This document shows positions 41,489 through 52,115 of a stretch of 64,000 nt of DNA, piece by piece. Below the pieces are notes generated by a model, which saw only the letters and a program-made list of their open reading frames with translations, was not told the origin of the DNA and made no database searches. Position 1 is the first letter of the stretch, and each line of letters begins with the position of its first letter. The DNA comes from Rhodospirillaceae bacterium. GTDB lineage: Bacteria; Pseudomonadota; Alphaproteobacteria; Reyranellales; Reyranellaceae. The position numbers were made by a program, and so were the translations under genes. The DNA lies in assembly GCA_009772935.1 (NCBI GenBank), contig WOUR01000001.1:153021-217020 (forward strand), in the 5' to 3' direction.

Positions 41489-42640
41489 TCAGAGGCCCAT
41501 CATCTTGGCGATGGTGTTGCGCTGGATGTCGTTGGTGCCGCCGCCGATCGAGCCGACCCGCACGTCGCGAAACAGGCGCTGGATGTCGTGTGCCATCGTG
41601 TAGCCGGCGCCGCCCATGATCTCCATGGCGAGATGGGCGCATTTGAACTCGCCGTCGGTACCCTGGATCTTGGCGATCGCCGTCTCCTCGACCGGATCGA
41701 GGCCGGCATCGAGCATGTCGGCCAGGCGATAGGTCAAAGCCTGGGTCGTGCGCAGCAGGATGCGCATGTCGGCGAACTTGTGCTGGATCGCCTGGAACTT
41801 CGAGATCGGCTGTCCGAACTGGATGCGCTCCTGCGCGAATCGCTTGGCGTACTCGATGGCGAAATGCATGTTGCCGCAGGCCTGCGCCGCCAGACACAGG
41901 CGCTCGAGGTTCAGGCCCTTCATCAATCCCGACCAGCCGCGATTCTCCTCGCCGATCACATGATCGGCCGGCACGAACACGCCATCGAAGAAGATCTCGT
42001 TGGCGTGCGTGGTACGCCGGCCCAGGGTCGGCAGCGGCTTCATGGTGAGTCCGGCCGCGCGCGCATCGACCCAGAACAGCGTCACGCCCTTGTGCCGCGC
42101 CTCGCTGTCGGTCTTGGCAACCACCATCAGATAGTCGGCCACGTGGGCGGCGCTGATGTAGAGCTTCTGGCCGGTGATCCGATAGCCGTTGCCGTCGCGC
42201 ACCGCGCGCGTCTTGATGCCCGACGCATCCGATCCGGTGTCGGGCTCGGACAGCGCGAAGGCCGACTTCAACTTGCCGGCACAGATCTCCGGCAGGTAGC
42301 GCCGCCTGAGATGCTCGCCCGCCGTGAGCTGAAGATGCATGCCGCCATAGACCACTGTCGGCAGATAGAGCGAGGACGCGCCGCTGTAGTGACGCGCCAG
42401 CGCCTCGACCAGCACGACGAGATCCTTGCGGCTGCCGCCCATGCCGCCATAGGCAGGATCGTAGGGCAGCGCCATGTAACCCGCCTCGGCGAGCGCATCG
42501 AACGCCGCATGCGGAAACGCCGACTCCTCGTCGAGCTTGCGGATGTCTTCCGATGGCAACACGCGCGCCAGCAATTCGGCAACGTTGCGCCGGATCAGGA
42601 CCTGCTCTTCCGTCAGGCCGAATTCGTCGAGGGTGCTCAT
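41489..42640 (-). CDS. Acyl-CoA dehydrogenase
   Basis: A 383-aa flavoprotein dehydrogenase: FALSEPDTGSDASGIKTRAV (FAD-binding), KLYISAAHVADYLMVVAKT, AQERIQFGQPISKFQAIQHKFADM and the C-terminal LAMEIMGGAGYTMAHDIQRLFRDVR...GGTNDIQRNTIAKMMGL block. It removes two hydrogens from an acyl-CoA and passes electrons to ETF. The base is the Glu of the usual position if an E is present; here the substrate class (short or branched chain) is not assigned. It lies 18 bases after the alcohol dehydrogenase gene. Confidence 0.93.
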   Translation of the reverse strand: MSTLDEFGLTEEQVLIRRNVAELLARVLPSEDIRKLDEESAFPHAAFDALAEAGYMALPYDPAYGGMGGSRKDLVVLVEALARHYSGASSLYLPTVVYGGMHLQLTAGEHLRRRYLPEICAGKLKSAFALSEPDTGSDASGIKTRAVRDGNGYRITGQKLYISAAHVADYLMVVAKTDSEARHKGVTLFWVDARAAGLTMKPLPTLGRRTTHANEIFFDGVFVPADHVIGEENRGWSGLMKGLNLERLCLAAQACGNMHFAIEYAKRFAQERIQFGQPISKFQAIQHKFADMRILLRTTQALTYRLADMLDAGLDPVEETAIAKIQGTDGEFKCAHLAMEIMGGAGYTMAHDIQRLFRDVRVGSIGGGTNDIQRNTIAKMMGL

Positions 42641-42657
42641 CTCCTTGCGGCTAGCGG

Positions 42658-43758
42658 CTAGTCGAACACCACGACGCCGCGCGCGACCTCGCCCGCCATC
42701 ATGCGCTTGAAGCCTTCGTTTATCTCCGAAAGCCTGTAGGTTCGGCTGATCAACCCGTCGATGTTCAGCCGCTTGTTCATGTAGTGGTCGACCAGCACCG
42801 GGAAGTCGAGGTCGGGGCGCACCGAGCCGTAGAAGGTGCCGCTCATCGTCTTCTCGGCGAACACCATCATCATCGGCGAATACTGTGCCTTGACCGTGGC
42901 CGCCGAGATGCCGACCGCGACGGCGTGGCCGCCCGGCGCCAGCGCGTCGAAGGCCAGCGCCTGGGTCCGATCGATCGACACGGCATCGAAGGAATAGTCG
43001 ACGCCGAGGCCGCCGGTGATCTCCTTCACCTTCTTCACCGGGTCGTTGTCGGTCGCGGTGTTGACGGTATGGGTTGCACCGAAGGTCCTGGCCATCTCGA
43101 GCTTGTTGTCGAGGATGTCGGCCGCGATGATCTTGGATGCGCCCGAGAGCATGGCGCCCTGCACGGCATTGAGGCCGACGCCGCCACAGCCGATCACCAG
43201 CACTGTCGATCCGGCCTCGACCTTCGCGTGACGCGTCACCGCACCGACGCCGGTCGCCACGCAGCAGCCGACCAGGGCCGCCTGCGGCCACGGCATGTCC
43301 TTGCGGATCGGGATCACCATCTCCTCCGGCACCACCACCTCCTCGGCGAAGGTGCCGATGCGGGCCATCTGGTTGATGCCCTCGCCCTTGTGCTTGATGC
43401 GCAGGGTGCCGTCATAGAGCGAGCCCGGCGGCACCGAGGCGCGGCCGATGCAGAGCACGGTGCGGCCTTGGGTGCAGTAGCGGCAGCGACCGCAATGCGG
43501 GCGGAACGAGAAGATCACATGGTCGCCTGGCTTCACCGTGGTGACGCCCGGTCCGCACTCCAGGATCTCGCCCGCCGCCTCGTGGCCCGGCACGATCGGC
43601 ATCGGCGAGGGCCAGTCGCCGTTCATGACGTGCCAGTCGCTCTGACAGACGCCCGAGGCCTTCATCTTGACGCGCACTTCCATCGCCTTGGGCGGGTCGA
43701 GCTCGCACTCGACGACCTGCAGCGGCTCGTTGGGCTTGAACAGAACGGCGGCCTTCAT
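42658..43758 (-). CDS. Zinc-dependent alcohol dehydrogenase
   Basis: A 366-aa MDR alcohol dehydrogenase. Catalytic zinc ligands in GVCQSDWHV (Cys) and GHEAAGEI (His), structural zinc Cys set in FRPHCGRCRYCTQGRTVLC, and NAD site VLVIGCGGVGLNAVQG with acidic DILDNK after it. This pattern is closest to class III or NDMA-type ADHs. The enzyme oxidises alcohols to aldehydes; substrate unknown. First of a three-gene unit with acyl-CoA dehydrogenase and the 112-aa gene. Confidence 0.93.
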   Translation of the reverse strand: MKAAVLFKPNEPLQVVECELDPPKAMEVRVKMKASGVCQSDWHVMNGDWPSPMPIVPGHEAAGEILECGPGVTTVKPGDHVIFSFRPHCGRCRYCTQGRTVLCIGRASVPPGSLYDGTLRIKHKGEGINQMARIGTFAEEVVVPEEMVIPIRKDMPWPQAALVGCCVATGVGAVTRHAKVEAGSTVLVIGCGGVGLNAVQGAMLSGASKIIAADILDNKLEMARTFGATHTVNTATDNDPVKKVKEITGGLGVDYSFDAVSIDRTQALAFDALAPGGHAVAVGISAATVKAQYSPMMMVFAEKTMSGTFYGSVRPDLDFPVLVDHYMNKRLNIDGLISRTYRLSEINEGFKRMMAGEVARGVVVFD

Positions 43759-43800
43759 GATTTTCCTCCCGAATCTTGGCCGGCACTATACCATCGGCCG

Positions 43801-44560
43801 ATGAACAAAATCCTCCTGATCACCGGCGGCGCCTCGGGCATCGGCGCCGAGACCGCCCCGGCGCGCCGGCGCGCGCGGCTACCTGGTCGCGATCAACTAT
43901 CGCAGCCGCGACGCCCAGGCCAAGGCCGTGGTCGCAGACATCGAGGCCAAGGGCGGCAAGGCGATCGCCCTGCCCGGCGACATGGCGCACGAAGCCGACA
44001 TTGTCCGCCTGTTCGAGGAAACCGAGCGCGCGCTCGGCCCCATCACGCATCTGGTCAACAGCGCCGGAATCGACCCGAGCCGTGGCCGCATCGACGAGTA
44101 CGAGCGCGAGGTGATCGCCAATCTTTTCGCGGTGAACGTCATTGGCCTGATGCTTTGCTGCCGCGAGGCGACCCGACGCATGTCGAGCCGGCATGGCGGC
44201 AGGGGCGGCGCTATCGTGAACGTCTCGTCGATGGCGGCGACCCTGGGCGGACGCCGCGGCGCGTCGGCCTATGCCGCCACCAAGGGCGCAGTCGATGCCT
44301 TCACAAAGGGATTTGCACGGGAAGTCTCCGCCGAGGGCATCCGGGTCAACGCGATCCGCCCCGGGCCGGTGATGACCGAAATGACCGAGGGCCGTCTCAA
44401 CGAGCCGGGCGTCCTCGCCGCCGTCGCCGCCTCGCTTCCGATCAAGAGAATCGGCGAGGCGCATGAAATAGCGGAAGCGATCCTGTGGCTGCTGTCGGAC
44501 GAGGCCTCGTTCATCACCGGCGCGATGCTCGATGCGTCGGGTGGCGGGTACATCATCTAG
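43801..44560 (+). pseudogene. SDR oxidoreductase with a one-base frameshift (first tandem copy)
   Basis: The reading frame from ATG 43801 gives MNKILLITGGASGIGAET (SDR Rossmann start) and then turns to nonsense; from about 43880 another frame continues RGYLVAINYRSRDAQAKAVV... through the catalytic YAATK and the usual end SFITGAMLDASGGGYII. One extra C in the run CCCC (43856-43859) explains the shift; with three C the joined product is a full SDR of about 252 aa. It is highly similar to the downstream SDR (44599-45357). Genuine frameshift versus base-calling error cannot be settled. Confidence 0.88.
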
Positions 44561-44598
44561 GACGGGCTTGAGGCCCCACGACACGATACCATCGGCCC

Positions 44599-45357
44599 AT
44601 GAACAAGACCCTCCTGATCACCGGCGGCGCCTCGGGCATCGGCGCCGAAACCGCCCGCCAGGCCGCGACGCGCGGCTACGCCATCGCCATCAACTACCGG
44701 ACCCGCGACACCCAGGCGAAGAAGGTGGTGGCCGACATCGAGGCCGGGGGCGGCAAGGCCATCGCCCTGCCCGGCGACATGGCGCACGAGGCCGACATCG
44801 TCCGCCTGTTCGAGGAGACCGAGAAGGCGCTGGGGCCGATCACGCATCTGGTCAACAGCGCCGGCAGCAACGGCAAGCGCGGCCGGGTCGACGAATATGA
44901 TGCCGGGGTGCTGGCGAACCTCTTTGCCACCAACGTCACCGGCCTGATGCTGTGCTGCCGGGAGGCGGCCCGGCGCATGTCGAGTAAGCATGGCGGCAAG
45001 GGCGGCTCGATCGTCAACGTCTCGTCGATGGCGGCGACACTGGGCGGACGCCTGGGCTCCTCGGCCTATGCCGCCAGCAAGGGCGCGGTCGACGCCTTCA
45101 CCAAGGGCTTTGCCCGCGAGGTCGCGGCCGAAGGCATCCGCGTGAACTCGCTGCGGCCCGGCATGGTCCTGACCGAGATGACCGAAGGGCGGCTGAAGGA
45201 TGCGGCGTTCCGCAGCAGCATCGAGGCGTCGATTCCGATGGGCCGGGTCGGCACGTCGGCCGAGATCGCCCGGGCGGTGCTGTGGCTCCTGTCGGACGAG
45301 TCGTCCTTCATCACCGGCGCGATGCTCGATGCGTCGGGTGGGGGCTACATAATTTAA
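44599..45357 (+). CDS. Short-chain dehydrogenase/reductase (second tandem copy)
   Basis: A 252-aa classical SDR: cofactor motif TGGASGIGAET, NSAG (HLVNSAGSNG), catalytic Ser in VNVSSMAAT and YxxxK as YAASKGAV, with the C-terminal SSFITGAMLDASGGGYII. It starts with the same MNK..LLITGGASGIGAET as the previous gene and shares the upstream sequence ATACCATCGGCC, so it is a tandem duplicate. This copy is intact. Substrate unknown; basic residues after the second strand (NYRTRD) favour NADP(H). Confidence 0.93.
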   Translation: MNKTLLITGGASGIGAETARQAATRGYAIAINYRTRDTQAKKVVADIEAGGGKAIALPGDMAHEADIVRLFEETEKALGPITHLVNSAGSNGKRGRVDEYDAGVLANLFATNVTGLMLCCREAARRMSSKHGGKGGSIVNVSSMAATLGGRLGSSAYAASKGAVDAFTKGFAREVAAEGIRVNSLRPGMVLTEMTEGRLKDAAFRSSIEASIPMGRVGTSAEIARAVLWLLSDESSFITGAMLDASGGGYII

Positions 45358-45367
45358 GACTGTCGTG

Positions 45368-45435
45368 TCATCCCGAGCGCAGCGAGGGATCCTTCACTGT
45401 CACCGATAAAGGATCCCTCGCTGCGCTCGGGATGA
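45368..45435. repeat. 27-bp perfect inverted repeat
   Basis: Bases 45368-45394 are complementary at all 27 positions to 45409-45435, with a 14-base loop. It lies between the SDR gene and the ilvC terminator. The sequence resembles the CCCGAGCGCAGCGAGGGATCC type of alphaproteobacterial palindromic intergenic repeats. Its transcript would form a very stable hairpin. Confidence 0.9.
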
Positions 45436-45440
45436 TACAC

Positions 45441-45467
45441 AAAAAAACGGGCCCCGAAGGGCCCGTT
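45441..45467 (-). terminator. Rho-independent terminator of ilvC
   Basis: On the minus strand ACGGGCCC and GGGCCCGT form an 8-bp stem (45447-45466) followed by a run of seven T (45441-45447), 20 bases beyond the ilvC stop. Confidence 0.9.
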
Positions 45468-45485
45468 TCCATGTGCGCTTGGCGC

Positions 45486-47231
<1,746 letters not shown>

Positions 47232-47235
<4 letters not shown>

Positions 47236-47852
47236 CGGTCGAGCGCCAGCTTCAGCCCCAGCAGGGCCAGCGCCCCGCCCATGAACCGGTCGAGCCACGG
47301 CTTGGTTCGCCGGTAGAAGGCGCGTGCGGTCTCGCCGGAGAAGAGCAGCGCCAGCAGCGCGAACCAAGTGAATTCGTTGGCGGCCACGATGACGAGGACC
47401 GTGGCGTCCATGCAGGCCGGCGGCTGGGCGGGCAGCAGCGAGACGAAGATGCTGCCCATGAACACCATGACCTTGGGGTTGCTGAGCTGCAGCAACAGCG
47501 CCTTCAGGAATCCGTGCCAGGCACCGACATGGACCGCCGAGGGATCGGCCTCCGGCAGAGGCGCCCCGGCATGGCGCAGCAGCATGAAGGCGAGATAGAG
47601 CAGGTAGGCCGCGCCCCCGATGCGAAAGGCGGCGTAGAGCCAGTCGAAACGGGCGAACAGAACCTGCAGCCCGTAGAGCGCGGCCGCCGCCCAAGCGAGC
47701 GCGCCCAGCATCATGGCGAAGGCCGCAAGAAGCCCGGCGCGGCGGCCCGAGACCGCCGCCGTCTGGATGACAAGCACCGTGGAAGGACCCGGACTCGCCA
47801 CCGCGAGCAGGTGGACGACCGCGAGCCCGGCAAGGGCCGCGACGTACTCCAC
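47232..47852 (-). CDS. LysE/RhtB-family amino acid exporter
   Basis: A 206-aa membrane protein with six helices. The N-terminal family motif VASPGPSTVLVIQTAAVSGRRAGL is present, and the SFWALLALLFSGETARAFYRR region matches the RhtB group. Such proteins export amino acids such as homoserine, threonine or leucine. It lies two bases beyond the ilvH stop, so export of branched-chain amino acids or overflow control is possible by context. Confidence 0.9.
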
Positions 47853-47854
47853 GC

Positions 47855-48367
47855 CTACAGCGCCTCGCCGCCGCGCGACATGGCGACGATCCCGGTGCGG
47901 ACGACGTCGACCAGACCGAGACTCTCCATCAGGCCGATGAAGGTCTGCACCTTGTCGGTATTGCCCGTCACTTCGAAGACGAAGGAATCGGACTTGGCGT
48001 CGATCACCTTGGCGCGGAACACGTCGGCAAGACGCAGCGCCTCGACGCGCTTCTCGCCGACGCCCTTCACCTTCACCAGCGCCAGCTCGCGCTCGATGTG
48101 CGGGCCCTCGACCGTGAGGTCGCGCACGCGATAGACCGGCACCAGGCGATCGAGCTGCGCCTTGATCTGCTCGATGATCATCGGCGTGCCCTTGGTCACG
48201 ATGGTGATGCGCGACTGGCTTTCCTTCGCGTTGGTTTCCGCGACGGTCAGGCTCTCGATGTTGTAGCCGCGGCCGGAGAACAGGCCGACCACCCGCGCGA
48301 GAATGCCCGGCTCGTTGGCCACCAGCACGGAGATCGTATGGGCGACGATAGCGGAATCCTTGCTCAC
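47855..48367 (-). CDS. ilvH: Acetolactate synthase small subunit
   Basis: A 170-aa regulatory subunit: N-terminal ACT domain HTISVLVANEPGILARVVGLFSGRGYNIESLTVAETN and a C-terminal domain with LTVEGPHIERELALVKVK and FVFEVTGNTDKVQTFIGLM. It starts with GTG that overlaps the ilvB stop by four bases (GTGA), so synthesis is coupled. It gives the catalytic subunit valine feedback sensitivity. Confidence 0.96.
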   Translation of the reverse strand: MSKDSAIVAHTISVLVANEPGILARVVGLFSGRGYNIESLTVAETNAKESQSRITIVTKGTPMIIEQIKAQLDRLVPVYRVRDLTVEGPHIERELALVKVKGVGEKRVEALRLADVFRAKVIDAKSDSFVFEVTGNTDKVQTFIGLMESLGLVDVVRTGIVAMSRGGEAL

Positions 48368-50154
48368 ACCAGCACCATGCCTTCTTCCGACACCTTCGCG
48401 GACTGCTTGTCGTCCGGGCCCAGCAGCATCTCGTTGTGCGCCGCGCCCGAGGGGATCATCGGGAAGCAGTTCTCCTTCTCGTCGACGATGACGTCGACGA
48501 TGACGGGATGCTTCAGTTCGATCATCTCCTTGATCGTGTCGTCGAGCTTGGCCGGATCGTCGCAGCGCAGGCCCCTGGCCCCGAACGCGTCGGCGACCTT
48601 CACGAAGTCGGGCAGCGACTCCGAATAGCTCTCCGAGTAGCGGCCGCCATGCAGCAGTTCCTGCCACTGCCGGACCATGCCCATGTAATGGTTGTTGAGC
48701 ACGAAGATCTTTACCGGCAGGCGATACTGCGCCGCCGTCGAGAGCTCCTGGATGTTCATCAGGATCGAGGCCTCGCCCGCCACGTCGATGACCAGCGCCT
48801 CGGGATGGGCGATCTGCACGCCCAGCGCTGCCGGGAAGCCGTAGCCCATGGTGCCGAGGCCGCCCGAGGTCATCCAGCGGTTGGGCTGCTCGAACTTCAG
48901 GAACTGCGCCGCCCACATCTGGTGCTGGCCGACCTCGGTGGTGATGTAGTGGTCCTTGTCCTTGATGTGGTGGTAGAGCCGCTCCAGCGCATATTGCGGC
49001 TTGATCACCTGCTTGCTCGGCTTGTACGCGAGGCAGTTGCGACCGCGCCATCCGTCGATCTCGGCCCACCACGCCTTCAGCGCCTTCTGGTCGACCTTGG
49101 GCTGCTTCGCCTTCCAGGCCTTCAGGAGTTCTTCCAGCACGATGCCGGCATCGCCCACGATGGCGAGGTCGACATGGACGTTCTTGTTGATCGACGAGGG
49201 ATCGATGTCGACGTGGATCTTCTTCGAGCCTGGCGAGAACTTCGTCAGGTTGCCGGTGATGCGGTCGTCGAAGCGCGCGCCGATGTTGATCATCACGTCG
49301 CAGCCGTGCATCGCCAGGTTGGCTTCGTAGGTGCCGTGCATGCCCAGCATGCCGAGGAACTGCCGGTCCGACGCCGGGAAGGCGCCGAGGCCCATCAGCG
49401 TGTTGGTGACCGGATAGCCCGTGAGATGCACGAGTTGCGTCAGCAGCTTCGAGGCCTTGGGACCGGAGTTGATGATGCCGCCGCCGGCGTAGAACACCGG
49501 GCGCTTCGCATTTGCGATCATCTCGATCGCCTGCTCGATCTTCCTGGGATCGGGCTGGGTCTGCGGCCGGTAGCTCTTGTGCGTCACCGCGACCTTGGGC
49601 GGCGCCACATACTCGTGCTTGTTCATCAGCACGTCCTTGGGCAGGTCGATGACGACCGGGCCCGGACGGCCGGAGCGCGCCACGTAGAAGGCCTCGTGGA
49701 CCGAGCGGGCGAGATCGCTCACCGATTTCACGAGGTAATTGTGCTTGGTGCAGGGGCGCGTGATGCCGGTCGTGTCGGCCTCCTGGAAGGCATCGTTGCC
49801 GATCAGATGGGTCGGCACCTGCCCGGTCAGGCAGACGATCGGGATCGAATCCATCAGCGCGTCCGTGAGGCCGGTCACGGCATTGGTCGCGCCGGGGCCG
49901 GAGGTCACCAGCACCACGCCGACCTTGCCAGTCGAGCGCGCATAGCCCTCGGCGGCGTGCACGGCGGCCTGCTCGTGGCGCACCAGGATGTGGCGCAGCC
50001 GGTTCTGCTTGAAGAGCGAATCGTAGATCGGAAGGACCGCACCGCCGGGATAGCCGAAGACGACCTCGACTTCCTCGTCGATCAGGGCTTTCACCAACAG
50101 ATCGGCGCCAGTCGTGGCGGACTCCTCGGGCTTCAACACAGCGATCTCCTTCAT
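48364..50154 (-). CDS. ilvB: Acetolactate synthase large subunit
   Basis: A 596-aa ThDP enzyme: VVFGYPGGAVLPIYDSL (FGYPGG, with the catalytic Glu in LVRHEQAAVHAAEGYAR), GPGATNAVTGLTDALMDS, TTEVGQHQMWAAQFLKFEQPNRWMTSGGLGTMGYGFPAALGVQIA and the ThDP-binding segment written GEAS...ILNNHYMG rather than the common GDGS. The GEA variant is family-typical in several alphaproteobacteria, as recalled. ATG 50154 follows a hairpin leader with no clear ribosome site. It makes acetolactate from two pyruvates. Confidence 0.95.
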   Translation of the reverse strand: MKEIAVLKPEESATTGADLLVKALIDEEVEVVFGYPGGAVLPIYDSLFKQNRLRHILVRHEQAAVHAAEGYARSTGKVGVVLVTSGPGATNAVTGLTDALMDSIPIVCLTGQVPTHLIGNDAFQEADTTGITRPCTKHNYLVKSVSDLARSVHEAFYVARSGRPGPVVIDLPKDVLMNKHEYVAPPKVAVTHKSYRPQTQPDPRKIEQAIEMIANAKRPVFYAGGGIINSGPKASKLLTQLVHLTGYPVTNTLMGLGAFPASDRQFLGMLGMHGTYEANLAMHGCDVMINIGARFDDRITGNLTKFSPGSKKIHVDIDPSSINKNVHVDLAIVGDAGIVLEELLKAWKAKQPKVDQKALKAWWAEIDGWRGRNCLAYKPSKQVIKPQYALERLYHHIKDKDHYITTEVGQHQMWAAQFLKFEQPNRWMTSGGLGTMGYGFPAALGVQIAHPEALVIDVAGEASILMNIQELSTAAQYRLPVKIFVLNNHYMGMVRQWQELLHGGRYSESYSESLPDFVKVADAFGARGLRCDDPAKLDDTIKEMIELKHPVIVDVIVDEKENCFPMIPSGAAHNEMLLGPDDKQSAKVSEEGMVLV

Positions 50155-50164
50155 GACAAATGTG

Positions 50165-50223
50165 CCGCAAAACGGGGGTTTTGCGGCGCGGCGGAACATA
50201 GGGGCCGCATTTGTGGCGGTCAA
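50165..50223 (-). promoter_or_regulatory. ilvB promoter and 5'-terminal hairpin
   Basis: On the minus strand TTGACC (50218-50223), a 17-base spacer and TATGTT (50195-50200) fit a sigma70 promoter. Transcription would start near 50188, so the RNA begins with the arms CCGCAAAAC (50178-50186) and GTTTTGCGG (50165-50173), a 9-bp stem with a four-base loop. Only ten bases separate it from the ATG and no Shine-Dalgarno is there. It could stabilise the message or control initiation. No leader peptide rich in Ile/Val/Leu codons is evident. Confidence 0.6.
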
Positions 50224-50247
50224 TCGAAAAGATCGAAACGCAAAGTT

Positions 50248-51183
50248 TCAGACGTCCAGATTGTCCAAATATTTCTCAATCTCGCCCAAAGCTTGATCGG
50301 GCCTCGGGTCCAGCACCAGATCTGGTGTCATCTGGTGCCGGAACCACGTCATCTGGCGTTTTGCGTATTGCCGCGTATGGTCGATGGCGATCCGCCGGAC
50401 CTCGCCACGCGTCAGTTCGCCCCGGAAATGGCGGAAGAACTCAGGGGCGCCGTGAGCCTTGAGGCCCGGCCAGGCCGGATCGGGATTGCGCTCGAAGACG
50501 GCACGGACCTCGGCTTCAACCCCCTGGCCCAGCATCACGTCGAATCGCCGTTCGATCCGCTCCCGCAGCCAGGCGCGGTCGGGCGACAGCAGCACCGTCG
50601 CGAACCACCAGGGCGCCGCAGAGGCCTCGCCTGCCTGCCACAGGCTGAGCGGCCGCCCGGTGGCCTGGAAGACCTCCCAGGCCCGCACATGCCGCTGGCG
50701 ATCGCCCGGCTTCAGCCGCCCGACGATAGCGGGATCGTGCTGCGCCAGGCGGGCGCGGAAGGCCTCCGGGCCCAGGGCCGCCCAGTCGGCATTGGCCTGT
50801 TCGCGCAATTCCGGCGGTGCATCGGGAATGGGTGCAATCCCCTGCATCAAGGTCCGGATGTAGAGACCCGAGCCACCGCACAGGATGGGCACGCGGCCTT
50901 CGGCCAGCACCCGTTCGATCTTGGTCGAGGCGAGCGTACGCCAGCGTGCGGCCGACACGGTCTCGCTGAGCGGCAGCACGCCGTAGAGCGCGTGCGGCGC
51001 GCGGCCCCGCTCCTCTTCCGTCGGCTGCGCCGTCAGGATCGGGAAGGCGTCGTAGGTCTGCATCGCATCGGCGTTGATCACCGTGCCGCCGCGGCGTTCG
51101 GCGAGGGCAAGCGCCAGCGCCGACTTGCCGCTGGCGGTCGGGCCGGTGAAGACGATGACGCGATCCTGGGTGTGCGAGACCAT
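50248..51183 (-). CDS. miaA: tRNA dimethylallyltransferase
   Basis: A 311-aa enzyme: P-loop GPTASGKSALALALA, INADAMQTYDAFPILTAQPT, GSGLYIRTLMQGIAPIPDAPPE, WEVFQATGRPLSLWQ and the C-terminal RQYAKRQMTWFRHQ. It transfers a dimethylallyl group to A37 of tRNAs reading U-starting codons. It is upstream of ilvB in the same direction and diverges from serB; read-through into ilvB is possible but a dedicated promoter is present. Confidence 0.97.
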   Translation of the reverse strand: MVSHTQDRVIVFTGPTASGKSALALALAERRGGTVINADAMQTYDAFPILTAQPTEEERGRAPHALYGVLPLSETVSAARWRTLASTKIERVLAEGRVPILCGGSGLYIRTLMQGIAPIPDAPPELREQANADWAALGPEAFRARLAQHDPAIVGRLKPGDRQRHVRAWEVFQATGRPLSLWQAGEASAAPWWFATVLLSPDRAWLRERIERRFDVMLGQGVEAEVRAVFERNPDPAWPGLKAHGAPEFFRHFRGELTRGEVRRIAIDHTRQYAKRQMTWFRHQMTPDLVLDPRPDQALGEIEKYLDNLDV

Positions 51184-51233
51184 GAACGGCGCACTGTTTG
51201 CAAATTCGCGACCCCGCCGCTAGAGCCGGGAGC

Positions 51234-52115
51234 GTGAAAAACGTCCTCGTCCTGATCTCCAATCCCGCCCGCCCCGCCCTGACCGACGCGGCCGTGGCCT
51301 CCGCCGCCGAAACCCTTACGGGAGCCGGCGCCACTGTCGGCGCGCCGGACTGGCTCGACAAGGGAATCGCCTGCGACGTGCCGTTCGAGGGGACGGCCGC
51401 CGCCGTGAGCTTGCCCGGCATCGACACAGTCGTTCTGCCGGCGGAGGGACGCCGCAAGAAGCTGCTCGTCGCGGACATGGAATCCACCATGATCCACAAC
51501 GAGATGCTGGACGAGCTCGCCGACTTCCTGGGCCTGCGCGAGAAGATCGCCGGCATCACGGCGCGCGCCATGAACGGCGAGATCGATTTCGCCGGCGCAC
51601 TCGAGGAGCGGGTCGGGCTGCTGAAAGGCCTGCCGGTCAGCCGCCTCGACGAGGCCGCGACGCGCATCCGCTACATGCCGGGCGGCGCCACAGTGGTCGC
51701 GACCCTGCAGAAGCACGGCGCCTACTGCGCGCTGGTGTCGGGCGGCTTCACCTACTTCACCGCCATGGTGCGCAAGGCACTGGGCTTCGACTTCGATGCC
51801 GCCAACGCACTGGAGCATGACGGCGCCTCTCTGGCCGGAACCGTGGCGCATCCCATCCTCGGCAAGGAGGCGAAGCTCACGACCCTGAGGCGGCTGGCCG
51901 GAGAGCGTGGCCTTACCGGCGCGGACGCGATAAGCGTCGGCGATGGCGCCAACGACCTGCCGATGCTGAAGGCCGCCGGTCTCGGCGTCGCCTTCCACGC
52001 CAAGCCGGCGGTGGCGGCCCAGGTGCCGGCCCGCATCGACCATGGCGATCTCACCGCACTGCTCTACCTGCAGGGCTATCGCCGCAGCGACTTCGAAGAG
52101 AGGAAAGACCCATGA
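51234..52115 (+). CDS. serB: Phosphoserine phosphatase
   Basis: A 293-aa HAD phosphatase: N-terminal regulatory extension, then the catalytic core VADMESTMIHNEMLDELADFLGL, LVSGGFTYFTAMVRKALGFD (motif II Ser/Gly), the Lys of GKEAKLTTLRRLAGERG, and VGDGANDLPMLKAAGLGVAF. Motif I reads DMEST (Asp81, Glu83, Thr85) where DxDxT is usual. GTG 51234 has GGGAG just before it; a TTG at 51198 is also in frame. It makes serine from phosphoserine. It overlaps the next gene by ATGA. Confidence 0.92.
   Translation: MKNVLVLISNPARPALTDAAVASAAETLTGAGATVGAPDWLDKGIACDVPFEGTAAAVSLPGIDTVVLPAEGRRKKLLVADMESTMIHNEMLDELADFLGLREKIAGITARAMNGEIDFAGALEERVGLLKGLPVSRLDEAATRIRYMPGGATVVATLQKHGAYCALVSGGFTYFTAMVRKALGFDFDAANALEHDGASLAGTVAHPILGKEAKLTTLRRLAGERGLTGADAISVGDGANDLPMLKAAGLGVAFHAKPAVAAQVPARIDHGDLTALLYLQGYRRSDFEERKDP

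Noticed and set aside
50155..50247. Classical attenuator with leader peptide upstream of ilvB
   Set aside because: No short ORF with Ile, Val or Leu codon runs and no terminator with T-run; only the hairpin and promoter are supported.
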